Shown: positions 33,401-40,645 of the stretch, in pieces
Layout: every line of letters begins with the position of its first letter
Position numbering within the stretch: the first letter of the stretch is position 1
DNA from: Uliginosibacterium paludis
GTDB lineage: Bacteria > Pseudomonadota > Gammaproteobacteria > Burkholderiales > Rhodocyclaceae
Direction of reading: 5' to 3'
Assembly (NCBI RefSeq): GCF_039631355.1
Contig: NZ_JBDIVF010000013.1
Coordinates: 1 to 64,000 of the forward strand
DNA length: 64,000 nucleotides
Notes under the pieces: generated by a model
What the model saw: only the letters and a program-made list of their open reading frames with translations
Databases searched by the model: none
What the model was told of the DNA's origin: nothing
Translations under genes and position numbers: made by a program

Positions 33401-33919
33401 GAGCTGCTGGTTGCTGTCCAGCGCCTGGTGTTTGCCGGCCAGATCCGCGCGCAGCTGGGCGATCTCTGCCTGCAGGGCGCCCAACTCGGCGCTGGGGTCG
33501 GTAGGTGGAACGAAGGGGCCAGGCTTGAAGCCGGAGCCGGCCTTGCCAAAGCTCTGATGGAACCAGATGGCCAGGGCGCGGGCGACGCGCAGCCCGTCCA
33601 TGGCTTCCTTGTGCTGGGTGCGGAACTGGTGGGTGGCCTTGTTGCCCTCGATGCGCAGGGTGTGGAAGAGGCTGCGCACGGTGGAGTCCAGATTGATCTC
33701 GCGGCTGAGCCGGAAGATCAGGTCGGCCTGCCTGGTTTCGGCGTCAATCTCGATACCGATGCGGGCGGCGATGTCCTGCGCAATGGCCTCGCCCAGCTGG
33801 CGCAGTTTGATCAGGGTGGTGTTCGGGTCGGAGGCGAAAACCTGCTCTGCGGTGGTGGCCAGCTTCAGGAAAACGGGGTCATGCTCGGCAAGGAAGGAAA
33901 AATTGCTGCGCACTGTCAT
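30446..33919 (-). CDS. hsdR: Type I restriction enzyme motor/nuclease subunit HsdR
   Basis: A 1157-residue restriction subunit. The N-terminus (SFLAEHDPVFLKLATTAEQV) is a DUF4145-like domain often found on this HsdR subgroup, followed by a coiled coil (about 150-265). The nuclease site is ADYVLFAGMTPLAVVEAKRE near 305-320 (D...ExK). The SF2 motor has Walker A AMATGTGKT near 463, DEAH near 569, GLTATP and the later LLTTGIDVPKI and QMIGRATR motifs. An EcoEI-type C-terminal domain binds HsdM/S. The start at 33919 (MTVRSNFSF) excludes an in-frame upstream extension without homology. It is a separate unit from fic-hsdM-hsdS-HNH, with 235 bp between. Confidence 0.95.
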   Translation of the reverse strand: MTVRSNFSFLAEHDPVFLKLATTAEQVFASDPNTTLIKLRQLGEAIAQDIAARIGIEIDAETRQADLIFRLSREINLDSTVRSLFHTLRIEGNKATHQFRTQHKEAMDGLRVARALAIWFHQSFGKAGSGFKPGPFVPPTDPSAELGALQAEIAQLRADLAGKHQALDSNQQLAALLDREKAQFAELSKQMEEEVAASLSLAEEQSAQVDKLKAEFEARIKMLQAQLEDSQKAAQQVTKSTQSAAKQLVLTEELTRILIDQQLIEAGWEADTQLLDYKKGARPAKGKNRAIAEWPTVGKQAADYVLFAGMTPLAVVEAKRENENVAGKIPQAERYAAGFQQQAGFEPAWQLEGRSAGWPDAQGQALQIPFVYSSNSRPFLPQLAEQSGTWFRDVRSPANLARPLTDFHSPAGLLDQLTRNKAEAEAKLKAEGFAYLKLRKYQELAIQSVEAALASGQPKALLAMATGTGKTRTIIGLMYRLLKAERFRRILFLVDRTALGDQALDAFNDALLEQNQPLSKIYNIAEMGDMAAEAETRVQVATVQAMVKRIFQSDQPPGIDEFDCIIVDEAHRGYTLDQDMTEGEMLVRDQAQYLSTYRRVLDYFDAVKIGLTATPAKQTTEIFGKPVYTYSYREAVADDWLIDHEPPIRFETLLTQKGIKFEKGETVSAINFGTGEVEQSELDDELNFEVEAFNRRVIVDDFNRVICEQLAQELDPFGEEKTMIFCATDLHADMVKRLLDDAFKAVHGEAYAEAAVRKITGKSDKVSDLIRRYKNERYPNIAITVDLLTTGIDVPKIAHLVFMRRVRSRILYEQMIGRATRRCDEIGKTVFKIYDPVDLYKELQEVSSMKPLVKDPNITLDQLLTELNDPASFEAKGSRMGETHAHDVLDAVSQKLMRVLRDATHKAEKKPALKTRLAELEQHWGVPPAELHKHLQKIGPQAAAEFIRQQAGLLQQIEEVKTLIGSAYMPVLSDHKDELMVREQSYGKYTKPEDYLDSFGRFIREQLNQSVALGVVVNRPKELTREQLKEVRLLLDTHGYPEARLQTAWRNKTNHEIAASIVGYIRQAALGEALVPFEQRIAQAMDKIYALTSWTPMQRKWLDRVAKQLGHEIVIDTDFVNRAFRDDGGAKQLDVRLGGKLHSVLDTFAEALWPSAA

Positions 33920-34182
33920 GATCCCGGCCAGGTCAGATGCGGTTTGGCGGGCGGAATGTCGTTCGCATTCTCTCCGCTGATCGGTTGCCGGCTGGCGTTT
34001 GAAAGAGCCGGGTCGCACGGCAGATTGTAGAGCAGCCTGTTCTCGACCGGATTGCGATTGTTGCGCATGGATCACATTGCAATCATTCAGACGATCGGAA
34101 GCCCATTCCATTTTGCCCGGAGCTGCTGGCGGGGCCTTCCTGCTGTCCTGGAAGCTCCGGCGAGCACGCTTTGCAAGCGGAA
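33920..34182. other. Upstream region shared by hsdR and nrdD (hsdR side)
   Basis: Non-coding spacer between the divergent hsdR and nrdD genes. No gene was found on either strand. The hsdR promoter must lie here; I cannot point to a convincing -10/-35 pair. The nrdD control elements lie further right (34183-34300). Confidence 0.5.
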
Positions 34183-34209
34183 ATCAAGTGCCGGAACACA
34201 ATACTTGAT
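34183..34209. repeat. Inverted repeat ATCAAGT/ACTTGAT in the nrdD upstream region
   Basis: Perfect 7-bp arms (34183-34189, 34203-34209) around 13 bases. Its right arm contains TTGAT of the FNR/Anr-like site below, and its left arm ATCAA is a second half-site in reverse order. Confidence 0.5.
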
Positions 34210-34218
34210 CCAGGCCAA
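34205..34218 (+). promoter_or_regulatory. FNR/Anr-like site upstream of nrdD
   Basis: TTGAT-ccag-GCCAA matches the FNR/Anr consensus TTGAT-N4-ATCAA in 8 of 10 positions. Its centre lies about 60-61 bases before the predicted nrdD start of transcription, the class I activator position. Anaerobic induction of nrdDG by FNR is well known. Confidence 0.5.
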
Positions 34219-34221
34219 ACT

Positions 34222-34233
34222 ACTAGATCTAGT
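34222..34233 (+). promoter_or_regulatory. NrdR box 1 upstream of nrdD
   Basis: ACTAGATCTAGT is a perfect 12-bp palindrome and matches the NrdR core CwAtATaTwG in 8 of 10 positions. It lies just upstream of the predicted -35. A second box follows with centres 31 bp apart. Confidence 0.65.
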
Positions 34234-34236
34234 GGC

Positions 34237-34264
34237 TTGAATCTCGAGTTTGCGTGGATATAGT
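34237..34264 (+). promoter_or_regulatory. nrdD promoter (-35 TTGAAT, -10 TATAGT)
   Basis: TTGAAT (34237-34242) and TATAGT (34259-34264) with a 16-base spacer; transcription would begin near 34271-34273. The -10 is inside NrdR box 2, the position expected for repression. Confidence 0.55.
34253..34264 (+). promoter_or_regulatory. NrdR box 2 overlapping the nrdD -10
   Basis: The right half (ATATAGT) is well conserved; the core matches CwAtATaTwG in about 7 of 10 positions. Centre-to-centre distance to box 1 is 31 bp, about three helical turns, the usual spacing of tandem NrdR boxes. Confidence 0.5.
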
Positions 34265-34276
34265 AGGTACCTCGGT

Positions 34277-34297
34277 CAGGGCGCTTGTTTCGCCCTG
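34277..34297 (+). other. Leader hairpin of the nrdD mRNA
   Basis: CAGGGCG (34277-34283) and CGCCCTG (34291-34297) with a seven-base loop, a few bases after the predicted transcription start. It could stabilise the 5' end; no riboswitch structure is recognised in the roughly 100-nt leader. Confidence 0.45.
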
Positions 34298-34370
34298 TCT
34301 GTGTTTCCAGGCGGGTCAATGCTTCAACAGGCCCTGCACTTCACAAGAACATTTCCCTGCGAGACAAGCC

Positions 34371-36554
34371 ATGCTCCATGTCCTCAAGCGCGATGGAACG
34401 CGCGCGCCTTTCGATATCCTGAAAATCGCGGTGGCCTGCCAGAAGGCGGCGACGGCGGCCGGGATGGATAATCCGAGCGCGGTGGCGCTTGGCGTGGCGA
34501 CGGAGGTGGAGTCGCGCAGCCGTGCGCATCCGGAAGGCCAGCTGGATATCCCGACGATCCAGCAGTATGTGGAAGACGCACTGATGCGCTCCCATCCGGA
34601 GGTGGCGCGCCACTACATCGAGTATCGCCATGATCGCGATACGATCCGGGTGCGCGGCTCGGCGCTGCATGCGCAGCTGATGGGCCTGGTCGACAAGACC
34701 GATGAAGACGCGGTGACCGAGAATGCGAACAAGGATGCCAATGTCTTCCCGGTGATGCGTGACCTGATGGCGGGCATCGTGTCCAAGCAGTTTGCCGGCA
34801 ACTTCCTCTCGAAAGAGGTGCTGGCGGCGCATAACAGCGGCGACATCCACTATCACGATCTGGACTACTCGCCCTTCCTGCCCTTCACCAACTGCTGCCT
34901 GGTGGACCTGCAGGGCATGCTGGCCAACGGCTTCCATCTGGGCAACGCCGGTATCGAGAGCCCGAAGTCGGTCGGCGTGGCCTGCGCGGTGACGGCCCAG
35001 ATCATCGCCCAGGTGGCGAGCCACCAGTATGGCGGCACGACGATTCCGAACATCGACCAGACGCTCGCCCCCTACGTGCAGAAGAGCTACGAGAAGAACC
35101 TCGAAGTCGCGCTGCAGTATGGCATTGCAGATGTGGAGCGCTATGCGCGCGAGCGCACCGAGAAGGAAACCTACGACGGCATCCAGGCCTGCGAGTACGA
35201 GATCAACACCCTGTTCTCGTCCAACGGCCAGCAGCCTTTCGTGACCTTCTCCTTCGGCATGGGCCGCAGCTGGCAGGAGCGTGCCGTGCAGCGCGCGATC
35301 CTGCAGGTGCGCATCAAGGGCATGGGCAAGGAGGGGATCACGCCGGTGTTCCCGAAGCTGGTGTTCTTCATCGAGGAAGGCCTCAACCTCAAGCCGGAAG
35401 ACCCGAACTACGACATCAAGCAGCTGGCCCTCGAATGCGCCTCGAAGCGGATGTATCCCGACATCATTTCGGCGAAGCTCAACCGCGCGCTCACCGGTTC
35501 GAGCGAGCCGGTCTCGCCGATGGGCTGCCGCAGCTTCCTCTCGGTGTGGCGGGATGCCACCGGCCGCGAAGTGCTGGCGGGGCGGAACAACCTGGGCGTG
35601 GTCAGCATCAACCTGCCGCGCATTGCCGTGGAAGCGCAGCAGAACCAGCAGCGCTTCTTCGAAATTCTCGACGAGCGCCTGGAGCTTGCGCGCCGCGCAC
35701 TGATGACGCGCATCCAGCGCCTGGAAGGCGTGAAGGCCAACATCGCACCCATCCTCTATACCGAGGGCGCTTTCGGCGTGCGCCTGAAGCCGGATGACGA
35801 GATCCTGGAACTCTTCCGCGATGGTCGCTCGTCCATTTCGCTGGGCTATATCGGTCTGCACGAGGTGGCACTGCTGATGTCGGGCGGCGAGCATCCGTAT
35901 GACAACGAAGCGCTGCAGGACTTCCTGCGCCGCGTGGTGGCGCATCTCGCGGCAGCGACCCGGCGCTGGAAGGAAGCGTCCGGCTGGGCCTTCTCGCTCT
36001 ACTCCACGCCCAGCGAGTCGCTCTGCCACCGCTTCTGCAAGCTCGACACCGCGCGTTACGGCGAGCTGCCCGGGGTGACCGACAAGGGTTACTACACCAA
36101 CTCCTTCCACCTGGACGTAGCGCGCAAGGTGACGCCCTTCGAGAAGATCCGCTTCGAGAAGGGCTTTGCCGACGCAGCGTCCGGCGGCCACATCACCTAT
36201 GTGGAGCTGCCAAACATGCGTCACAACCTCAAGGCGCTGGAGCGGATCTGGGATCACGCGGTGGAGCATGTGCCCTACTTCGGCACCAACACGCCGGTGG
36301 ATTCCTGCGGCAAGTGCGGCTTCATGGGCGAGGCGCTCGCCACCGCCGAAGGCTTCACCTGCCCCGAGTGCGGCAACCATGACGGTGCCAGCCTGTCGGT
36401 GACGCGCCGGGTCTGCGGTTATCTCGGCAGCCCGAATGCGCGGCCCTTCAATGCCGGCAAGCAGAAGGAAGTGATGCGCCGGGTGAAGCACCTGGCCGGG
36501 CAGACCGTGGAGCATGCGCCGGCGGTGAGCCGGCCCGAACTTCAGGAAGCATGA
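34371..36554 (+). CDS. nrdD: Anaerobic ribonucleoside-triphosphate reductase NrdD
   Basis: A 727-residue class III ribonucleotide reductase that makes dNTPs without oxygen. An N-terminal ATP-cone (HVLKRDGTRAPFDILKIAVA) precedes the catalytic barrel (FTNCCLVDLQGML, SFGMGRSWQERAVQRAIL). The C-terminus has the zinc ribbon CGKCG...CPECG (two CxxC pairs near residues 645-670) and the glycyl-radical motif RRVCGYLGSPNARPFNAGKQ with Gly683. The ATG at 34371 gives the usual start; the frame is open further upstream, but this adds sequence without homology and would cover the predicted leader. Forms an operon with nrdG by a 4-nt overlap. Confidence 0.97.
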   Translation: MLHVLKRDGTRAPFDILKIAVACQKAATAAGMDNPSAVALGVATEVESRSRAHPEGQLDIPTIQQYVEDALMRSHPEVARHYIEYRHDRDTIRVRGSALHAQLMGLVDKTDEDAVTENANKDANVFPVMRDLMAGIVSKQFAGNFLSKEVLAAHNSGDIHYHDLDYSPFLPFTNCCLVDLQGMLANGFHLGNAGIESPKSVGVACAVTAQIIAQVASHQYGGTTIPNIDQTLAPYVQKSYEKNLEVALQYGIADVERYARERTEKETYDGIQACEYEINTLFSSNGQQPFVTFSFGMGRSWQERAVQRAILQVRIKGMGKEGITPVFPKLVFFIEEGLNLKPEDPNYDIKQLALECASKRMYPDIISAKLNRALTGSSEPVSPMGCRSFLSVWRDATGREVLAGRNNLGVVSINLPRIAVEAQQNQQRFFEILDERLELARRALMTRIQRLEGVKANIAPILYTEGAFGVRLKPDDEILELFRDGRSSISLGYIGLHEVALLMSGGEHPYDNEALQDFLRRVVAHLAAATRRWKEASGWAFSLYSTPSESLCHRFCKLDTARYGELPGVTDKGYYTNSFHLDVARKVTPFEKIRFEKGFADAASGGHITYVELPNMRHNLKALERIWDHAVEHVPYFGTNTPVDSCGKCGFMGEALATAEGFTCPECGNHDGASLSVTRRVCGYLGSPNARPFNAGKQKEVMRRVKHLAGQTVEHAPAVSRPELQEA

Positions 36555-37009
36555 ATTACGACCGCTACTACACCTGCGACGTCGTCAATGGCGAGGGGCT
36601 GCGGCTGACACTGTTCGTGACCGGCTGCGCCCACGCCTGCCCGGGCTGCTACAACAGTTCCACCTGGAACCGGCTGGCGGGCCAGCCCTTCACGCCGGCA
36701 GTGCGCGATCACATCCTGGATCTCTGTGCCGACCATGATGGCCTCAGCCTCTCCGGCGGTGACCCCTTGCTGCCGGCCAATCGCGAGGCGGTGGCCGACC
36801 TCTGCCGGCGCTTTCGCGAGCGCTATCCGGACAAGGACATCTGGCTGTGGACCGGATACCTGCATGAAGAGGTGGCCGATCTGCCGCTGCTGCGCGATGT
36901 GGATGTGCTCATCGACGGCCGCTATCTGCAGGACCAGCCGACCACCAAGCCCTGGCGCGGCTCGGCCAACCAGCGCCTGATCCGGCTCGCCACCGGCGAG
37001 TGCAGCTGA
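36551..37009 (+). CDS. nrdG: Anaerobic ribonucleotide reductase activating enzyme NrdG
   Basis: A 152-residue radical-SAM activase that generates the glycyl radical on NrdD. The CxxxCxxC cluster motif is CAHACPGC (Cys26, Cys30, Cys33), and SLSGGDPLLPAN is the SAM-binding GGE/GGD segment. Length matches the E. coli protein. Start ATG overlaps the nrdD stop codon. Confidence 0.97.
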   Translation: MNYDRYYTCDVVNGEGLRLTLFVTGCAHACPGCYNSSTWNRLAGQPFTPAVRDHILDLCADHDGLSLSGGDPLLPANREAVADLCRRFRERYPDKDIWLWTGYLHEEVADLPLLRDVDVLIDGRYLQDQPTTKPWRGSANQRLIRLATGECS

Positions 37010-37045
37010 GCGGCAGCCGGCTGCGGCGAAGCGGCGCCCGCCGCC

Positions 37046-37051
37046 TATAAT
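37046..37051 (+). promoter_or_regulatory. -10 element (TATAAT) before the DUF5710 gene
   Basis: TATAAT in the context cgccTATAATccc, 32 bases before the ATG at 37083; no clear -35. Confidence 0.45.
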
Positions 37052-37082
37052 CCCGCTCTTTCAGCGCTGCACCGGGCATCAC

Positions 37083-37412
37083 ATGAGATTCGACCTGAAG
37101 GTTCCGTTCGCCGAGAAGGATGCGGCCAAGAAGCTGGGCGCGCGCTGGGATGCGGCACGCAAGCTCTGGTATGTGGCCGATGGCAAGGACCCGGCCGCTT
37201 TCGCGAAGTGGTCGCCGGTGCCGCATGAGGCCGGTGCGGCCGCGCCTGCCTCGGCTCCGGTGAGTCGGGCGACGTCTTCCCGCAGCGTGGTCGAGACTTC
37301 CGGCAAGCCGATCGTGGGCAGCCGCTATGTGGAAGTGTCTGTGAGCTGCGAGTGCCCGCCCTGGGAAGTCTGCGAGCAGTGCCGCGCGGTGAGTTTTCAG
37401 GCGCCGGCCTGA
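37083..37412 (+). CDS. DUF5710-domain protein
   Basis: A 109-residue protein. Residues 1-43 form a DUF5710 module (FDLKVPFAEKDAAKKLGARW then KLWYVADG), a small domain that also occurs in topoisomerase I tails and in ArdC-like or DNA-processing proteins and may bind nucleic acid. An Ala/Ser-rich linker (50-70) leads to a C-terminal cysteine-containing segment CECPPWEVCEQC (about 91-102) that could bind a metal. No partner is evident; it has its own TATAAT. Confidence 0.75.
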   Translation: MRFDLKVPFAEKDAAKKLGARWDAARKLWYVADGKDPAAFAKWSPVPHEAGAAAPASAPVSRATSSRSVVETSGKPIVGSRYVEVSVSCECPPWEVCEQCRAVSFQAPA

Positions 37413-37423
37413 GCGCGGCCGGC

Positions 37424-38344
37424 TCAGGCCGGCCGGTGGTAGTGCATCACCTTCAGCGCGCGGGCGTCTGACACATCGGCGAAGCCCGCCGGGTTGGGCA
37501 GACGGCCGACGAACTCCAGCGCCGGCGCTTCGGTCTGCATCAGCGTGGTGAGGAAGTCCGGCCCCAGCTTGGGCGTATTGAGGCAGACCAGTGCATGGCC
37601 GCCCGGCGCCACGAGATCAGGCAGGCGACGCATCAGGCGCGGGTAATCCTTCTCGGCCACGAAGCTGCCTTTCTGGTAGCTGGGCGGATCCACAATCACG
37701 ATGTCATATGGCCCGCCGCGGCCGATCTTGCCCCAGGACTTGAAAATGTCATGCGGCAGAAAGCTCGCGCCACCGACGAGATTGTTGCGCTGGTGATTGC
37801 GCTTGCCGATGGCGAGTGCGCCGGGGCTCATGTCCACATTCACCACCTGACTGGCGCCTGCCTGAAGTGCGGCCACCGAGAAGGCGCAGGTGTAGGCGAA
37901 GAGATTCAGCACGCGTGCGCCCGGCCTTGAGGCCAGCTCGCCGCGCAGCCAGCGTCGGGCCGCGGCCATGTCCGGAAAGTAGCCGTGATTGAGGCCGCGC
38001 AGCAGATGCAGCTCGTAACGCGCACCATCCTCGCAGGCCAGATGCGGTTCCGGCACGCTGCCGGCCATCAGGCGCGTTTCGGCCCGCGCATCGACGCGAT
38101 GCTGCCAGACCCAGTTGAGCGTCGGCGCCGGATTGTCGCGCGCCATGCGCGCGGCGAGTGCGGCGTGGAGGGCGGCCAGCGCGGTTTCATCCAGCGGCTC
38201 GAAACTCGTCAGCAGCCAGACCGGCGCGTACCAGTCCAGCGCCAGGTGCTCGCAGCCCGGATGCCGCCCGCCGCGGCCATGAAAGACGCGGCAGGCGTCG
38301 GCGGACAGGTCGGCATGGTGGATGGCATCGAGCAGGGCTTGCAT
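37424..38344 (-). CDS. Class I SAM-dependent methyltransferase (RlmI-like)
   Basis: A 306-residue protein whose C-terminal half is a Rossmann methyltransferase: VLNLFAYTCAFSVAALQAG (motif I), VNVDMSPGALAIGKRNHQRN (motif II) and IVIVDPPSYQKGSF (motif IV), typical of the RlmI/RlmL-K 23S rRNA methyltransferase group. The N-terminal PUA domain of RlmI is missing; instead residues 1-120 form a region I do not recognise (HRVDARAETRLMAG). rRNA is the likely substrate. The start is uncertain: ATG at 38344 or 38374, neither with a good ribosome binding site. Confidence 0.8.
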   Translation of the reverse strand: MQALLDAIHHADLSADACRVFHGRGGRHPGCEHLALDWYAPVWLLTSFEPLDETALAALHAALAARMARDNPAPTLNWVWQHRVDARAETRLMAGSVPEPHLACEDGARYELHLLRGLNHGYFPDMAAARRWLRGELASRPGARVLNLFAYTCAFSVAALQAGASQVVNVDMSPGALAIGKRNHQRNNLVGGASFLPHDIFKSWGKIGRGGPYDIVIVDPPSYQKGSFVAEKDYPRLMRRLPDLVAPGGHALVCLNTPKLGPDFLTTLMQTEAPALEFVGRLPNPAGFADVSDARALKVMHYHRPA

Positions 38345-38408
38345 GGGGGCACACCGGCGGATCGGGGCCGCCATTGTGCCAGCGGCTGCCCGCCCTGCGC
38401 GAGCCGGC

Positions 38409-39380
38409 TCAGGCGGCCTGCGGCGCGGCGCAGACCCGGTTGCGACCCTGATCCTTGGCGGTATAGAGCACTTCGTCCGCCTCGCGGATCAGCACATCCG
38501 GCGTGATGCCCGGTGCCGGGTTCAGCGTGGCGACGCCAACGCTGATCGACAGATGCGGGCCGCAACTCGATGCGCGATGCTCGATCTGTGCGCCCTGGAT
38601 CGCGACGCGGCACATCTCGGCGATGCGCACGGCCGCGTCTCGCGGGGTTTCGGGCAGGAGCAGCACGAACTCCTCGCCGCCGTAGCGCGCGAAGAGGTCG
38701 GTCGAGCGCAGCGGAATCCGGCTGACCGCCGCGGCGACCTGGCGCAGGCATTCGTCTCCCATGACATGGCCATAGGTGTCGTTGTACTGCTTGAAGTGGT
38801 CGATGTCGAAAAGGATCAGCGAGAAAGGGGACTGAGTGCGCTGCGCCCGCAGCCATTCGGTTTCCAGGCAGCGGTCGAAGAGATGGCGGTTGCCGATGCC
38901 GGTGAGGCCGTCCTTGCTGGAGAGCTCCTCGAGCTTGCGATTGGCGGCGAGCAGGTCTTCCTCGAGCTGCTTGCGGCGGGAGATGTCGAACATGAATCCG
39001 ACGAGATCGGTGGTTTCGCCGGCTTCGTTGCGGATCACATGGATCACGTCGCGGATCCACACATAACCGCCATCGGCCTTGAGTGCGCGGTAATCGGTCT
39101 CGTGGTCGACGCCCGCCTCGGATTGGCGGATGCAGAAACTGGCGGTGGCCTCGCGGTCCTCGGGATGGATGCGCTCGATCCAGTCCATCGCGCCGAGCCA
39201 GCTCTGCTGCGGCCAGCCGAGCAGGGTCTCGATCTGGGGACCGATGTAGTCGAACTGCTTGGTCTTCCAGTTGATCTTCCAGGGAATCGCCAGCGTGGAT
39301 TCGAGCAGGGTCTTGTAGACGCCCCAGTCGTCGACCGGTTCGATGCCTTCGGCAGACTTGAAGTGTTCGAGGTAGCTCAT
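38409..39380 (-). CDS. PAS-GGDEF diguanylate cyclase
   Basis: A 323-residue soluble c-di-GMP synthase. An N-terminal PAS domain (about 25-135: WKINWKTKQFDYIGPQIETL, with the PAC segment YVWIRDVIHVIRNEAG) senses an unknown cue. The GGDEF domain begins at KDGLTGIGNRHLFDRCLETE and has an intact GGEEF active site near residue 232; RSTD, five residues upstream, is the product-inhibition I-site. All key residues are present, so it should be active. It has no membrane helix. The next gene upstream (S10 peptidase) ends 29 bp before its start. Confidence 0.93.
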   Translation of the reverse strand: MSYLEHFKSAEGIEPVDDWGVYKTLLESTLAIPWKINWKTKQFDYIGPQIETLLGWPQQSWLGAMDWIERIHPEDREATASFCIRQSEAGVDHETDYRALKADGGYVWIRDVIHVIRNEAGETTDLVGFMFDISRRKQLEEDLLAANRKLEELSSKDGLTGIGNRHLFDRCLETEWLRAQRTQSPFSLILFDIDHFKQYNDTYGHVMGDECLRQVAAAVSRIPLRSTDLFARYGGEEFVLLLPETPRDAAVRIAEMCRVAIQGAQIEHRASSCGPHLSISVGVATLNPAPGITPDVLIREADEVLYTAKDQGRNRVCAAPQAA

Positions 39381-39409
39381 GAGGTTTCCTTTTTGCCAGT
39401 CGGCCCGGA

Positions 39410-40645
39410 TCAGTCCTGCCAGGCCCGGCTGCTTCGGCGCAGCAGATCGATCAGCCGGGGCTGGTCACGCGCGGCGAGATGGCCGGCGTTGAGCACCTTG
39501 ATCCAGCTCACGCTGCCACCGTCCTGGAAGAATCCCAGGACCCGGTCCTTGCCCGGCTCCTTCCACTGCACGGTGGGCGCGGCATGAAAGCGGGCGGCAG
39601 CGTCCCCTTCCAGTTTCTCGAGCCAGGCGCCGGTGCCGAGGAAGTTGCAGTCCTTCGCGTCATTGAGGCCCGAGACCACGATCAGCTGAAGGCCGGCGTC
39701 GACCAGCGCCTGCACCGTTCTGATGACAGAGTCATTGACGCCGAAGGCGTAGAGATCGGAGATCGCTTCGGACCACGATGCCGTGACCGCCGGGGTGGCT
39801 GGCGCGTGCAGCGCGGCGCGGACCTCGGGCCGGTTGATGTAATCCAGCACAGGCTGGAAAGGCGGGTCACTGGCCTGCGCGGTATTGGCCATGTAGAGGC
39901 CGCAGATCTGCTGGATCGCCTGATTGAGCTGCGGATAGTTGTGGGCGTACTTCGCGTCGAGCTGCGCTTTCTGGGCTGCAGTGATCAGACCGTGGCTGAG
40001 CGCATAGGTAGTGTCGGTCGCCATCTGCGTCATCGGGTCGACCCAGGCGTCGGCCAGTACCAGGCTGCGCAGGTCCAGCACCGGGTTGCCCGGCTGGCGG
40101 TTGCCTACAAGGATCAGTTCGGCGAGCAGCGGCAGATAGGTGCCGGCATAGGATTCGCCGGCCAGCACCAGCGGGCGGGCGGCCACTTCCGGATGCCGCC
40201 GCATGAAGGCGATCAGCGAGCCGTAGAGCTGGCGCACGCCGGCCTGCACGTCCTGCGGCAGGTCGGCAGTCTTCTTCGGGAATGACAATGTCACGCCCAG
40301 CGGATGCTCGAAGACGAGATAGTTCGCCTGCCGGTTCCAGCCGTGCGGATTGCGTGCGATCTGCGCTTCACCAGCGGCGTTTTCATGAAACACGAAGGGG
40401 CCGTTCTCGACCATGAAGCCCCACAGGCTGCTGCAGCCCGGCCCGCCGTTGGACCACAGGATGGTCGGCCGGTCACGGTAGTCCGCCTCGCCGGCGAACC
40501 AGTAGAAGATCGCCTCGGCGGCGCTGTCGTCGGGCTCGCCGGAGACCGGTGCATAGCCGGCAAACTGCACGTCGGTGAGTGGCCCGATGCCTGGCAGGGC
40601 CTGGATGCGGTCGGGCGTCGGCATGTCGGAGGCAGACTCAGTCAT
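39410..40645 (-). CDS. S10 serine carboxypeptidase-like protein
   Basis: A 411-residue protein with the S10 carboxypeptidase fold, rare in bacteria. The oxyanion loop WSNGGPGCSSLWGFMVENGP, nucleophile elbow GESYAGTYLP (Ser near 161), an acidic residue in SGLNDAKDCNFLG (near 326) and the histidine in LNAGHLAARDQP (near 387) build a complete triad. There is no signal peptide, whereas most S10 enzymes are exported or lysosomal. Plant relatives (SCPL) act as acyltransferases, so a biosynthetic role is as possible as peptide hydrolysis. The ATG at 40645 overlaps the end of the cupin-like gene; an in-frame start at 40663 also exists. Confidence 0.85.
   Translation of the reverse strand: MTESASDMPTPDRIQALPGIGPLTDVQFAGYAPVSGEPDDSAAEAIFYWFAGEADYRDRPTILWSNGGPGCSSLWGFMVENGPFVFHENAAGEAQIARNPHGWNRQANYLVFEHPLGVTLSFPKKTADLPQDVQAGVRQLYGSLIAFMRRHPEVAARPLVLAGESYAGTYLPLLAELILVGNRQPGNPVLDLRSLVLADAWVDPMTQMATDTTYALSHGLITAAQKAQLDAKYAHNYPQLNQAIQQICGLYMANTAQASDPPFQPVLDYINRPEVRAALHAPATPAVTASWSEAISDLYAFGVNDSVIRTVQALVDAGLQLIVVSGLNDAKDCNFLGTGAWLEKLEGDAAARFHAAPTVQWKEPGKDRVLGFFQDGGSVSWIKVLNAGHLAARDQPRLIDLLRRSSRAWQD

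Noticed and set aside
22990..33919. Prophage or integrative element carrying the defence genes
   Set aside because: No integrase, transposase, tRNA-type attachment site or flanking direct repeat was found at either edge.
34033..34240. Small plus-strand ORFs between hsdR and nrdD
   Set aside because: Two frames overlap each other, neither has a ribosome binding site or recognisable residues, and they run through the FNR/NrdR sites.
34254..34370. Upstream start of nrdD (39 extra codons)
   Set aside because: The extension lacks homology, would start inside NrdR box 2 and the -10 element, and has no ribosome binding site.
34254..34370. Cobalamin or other riboswitch in the nrdD leader
   Set aside because: Only one short hairpin is visible; no conserved riboswitch core was found in about 100 nt.
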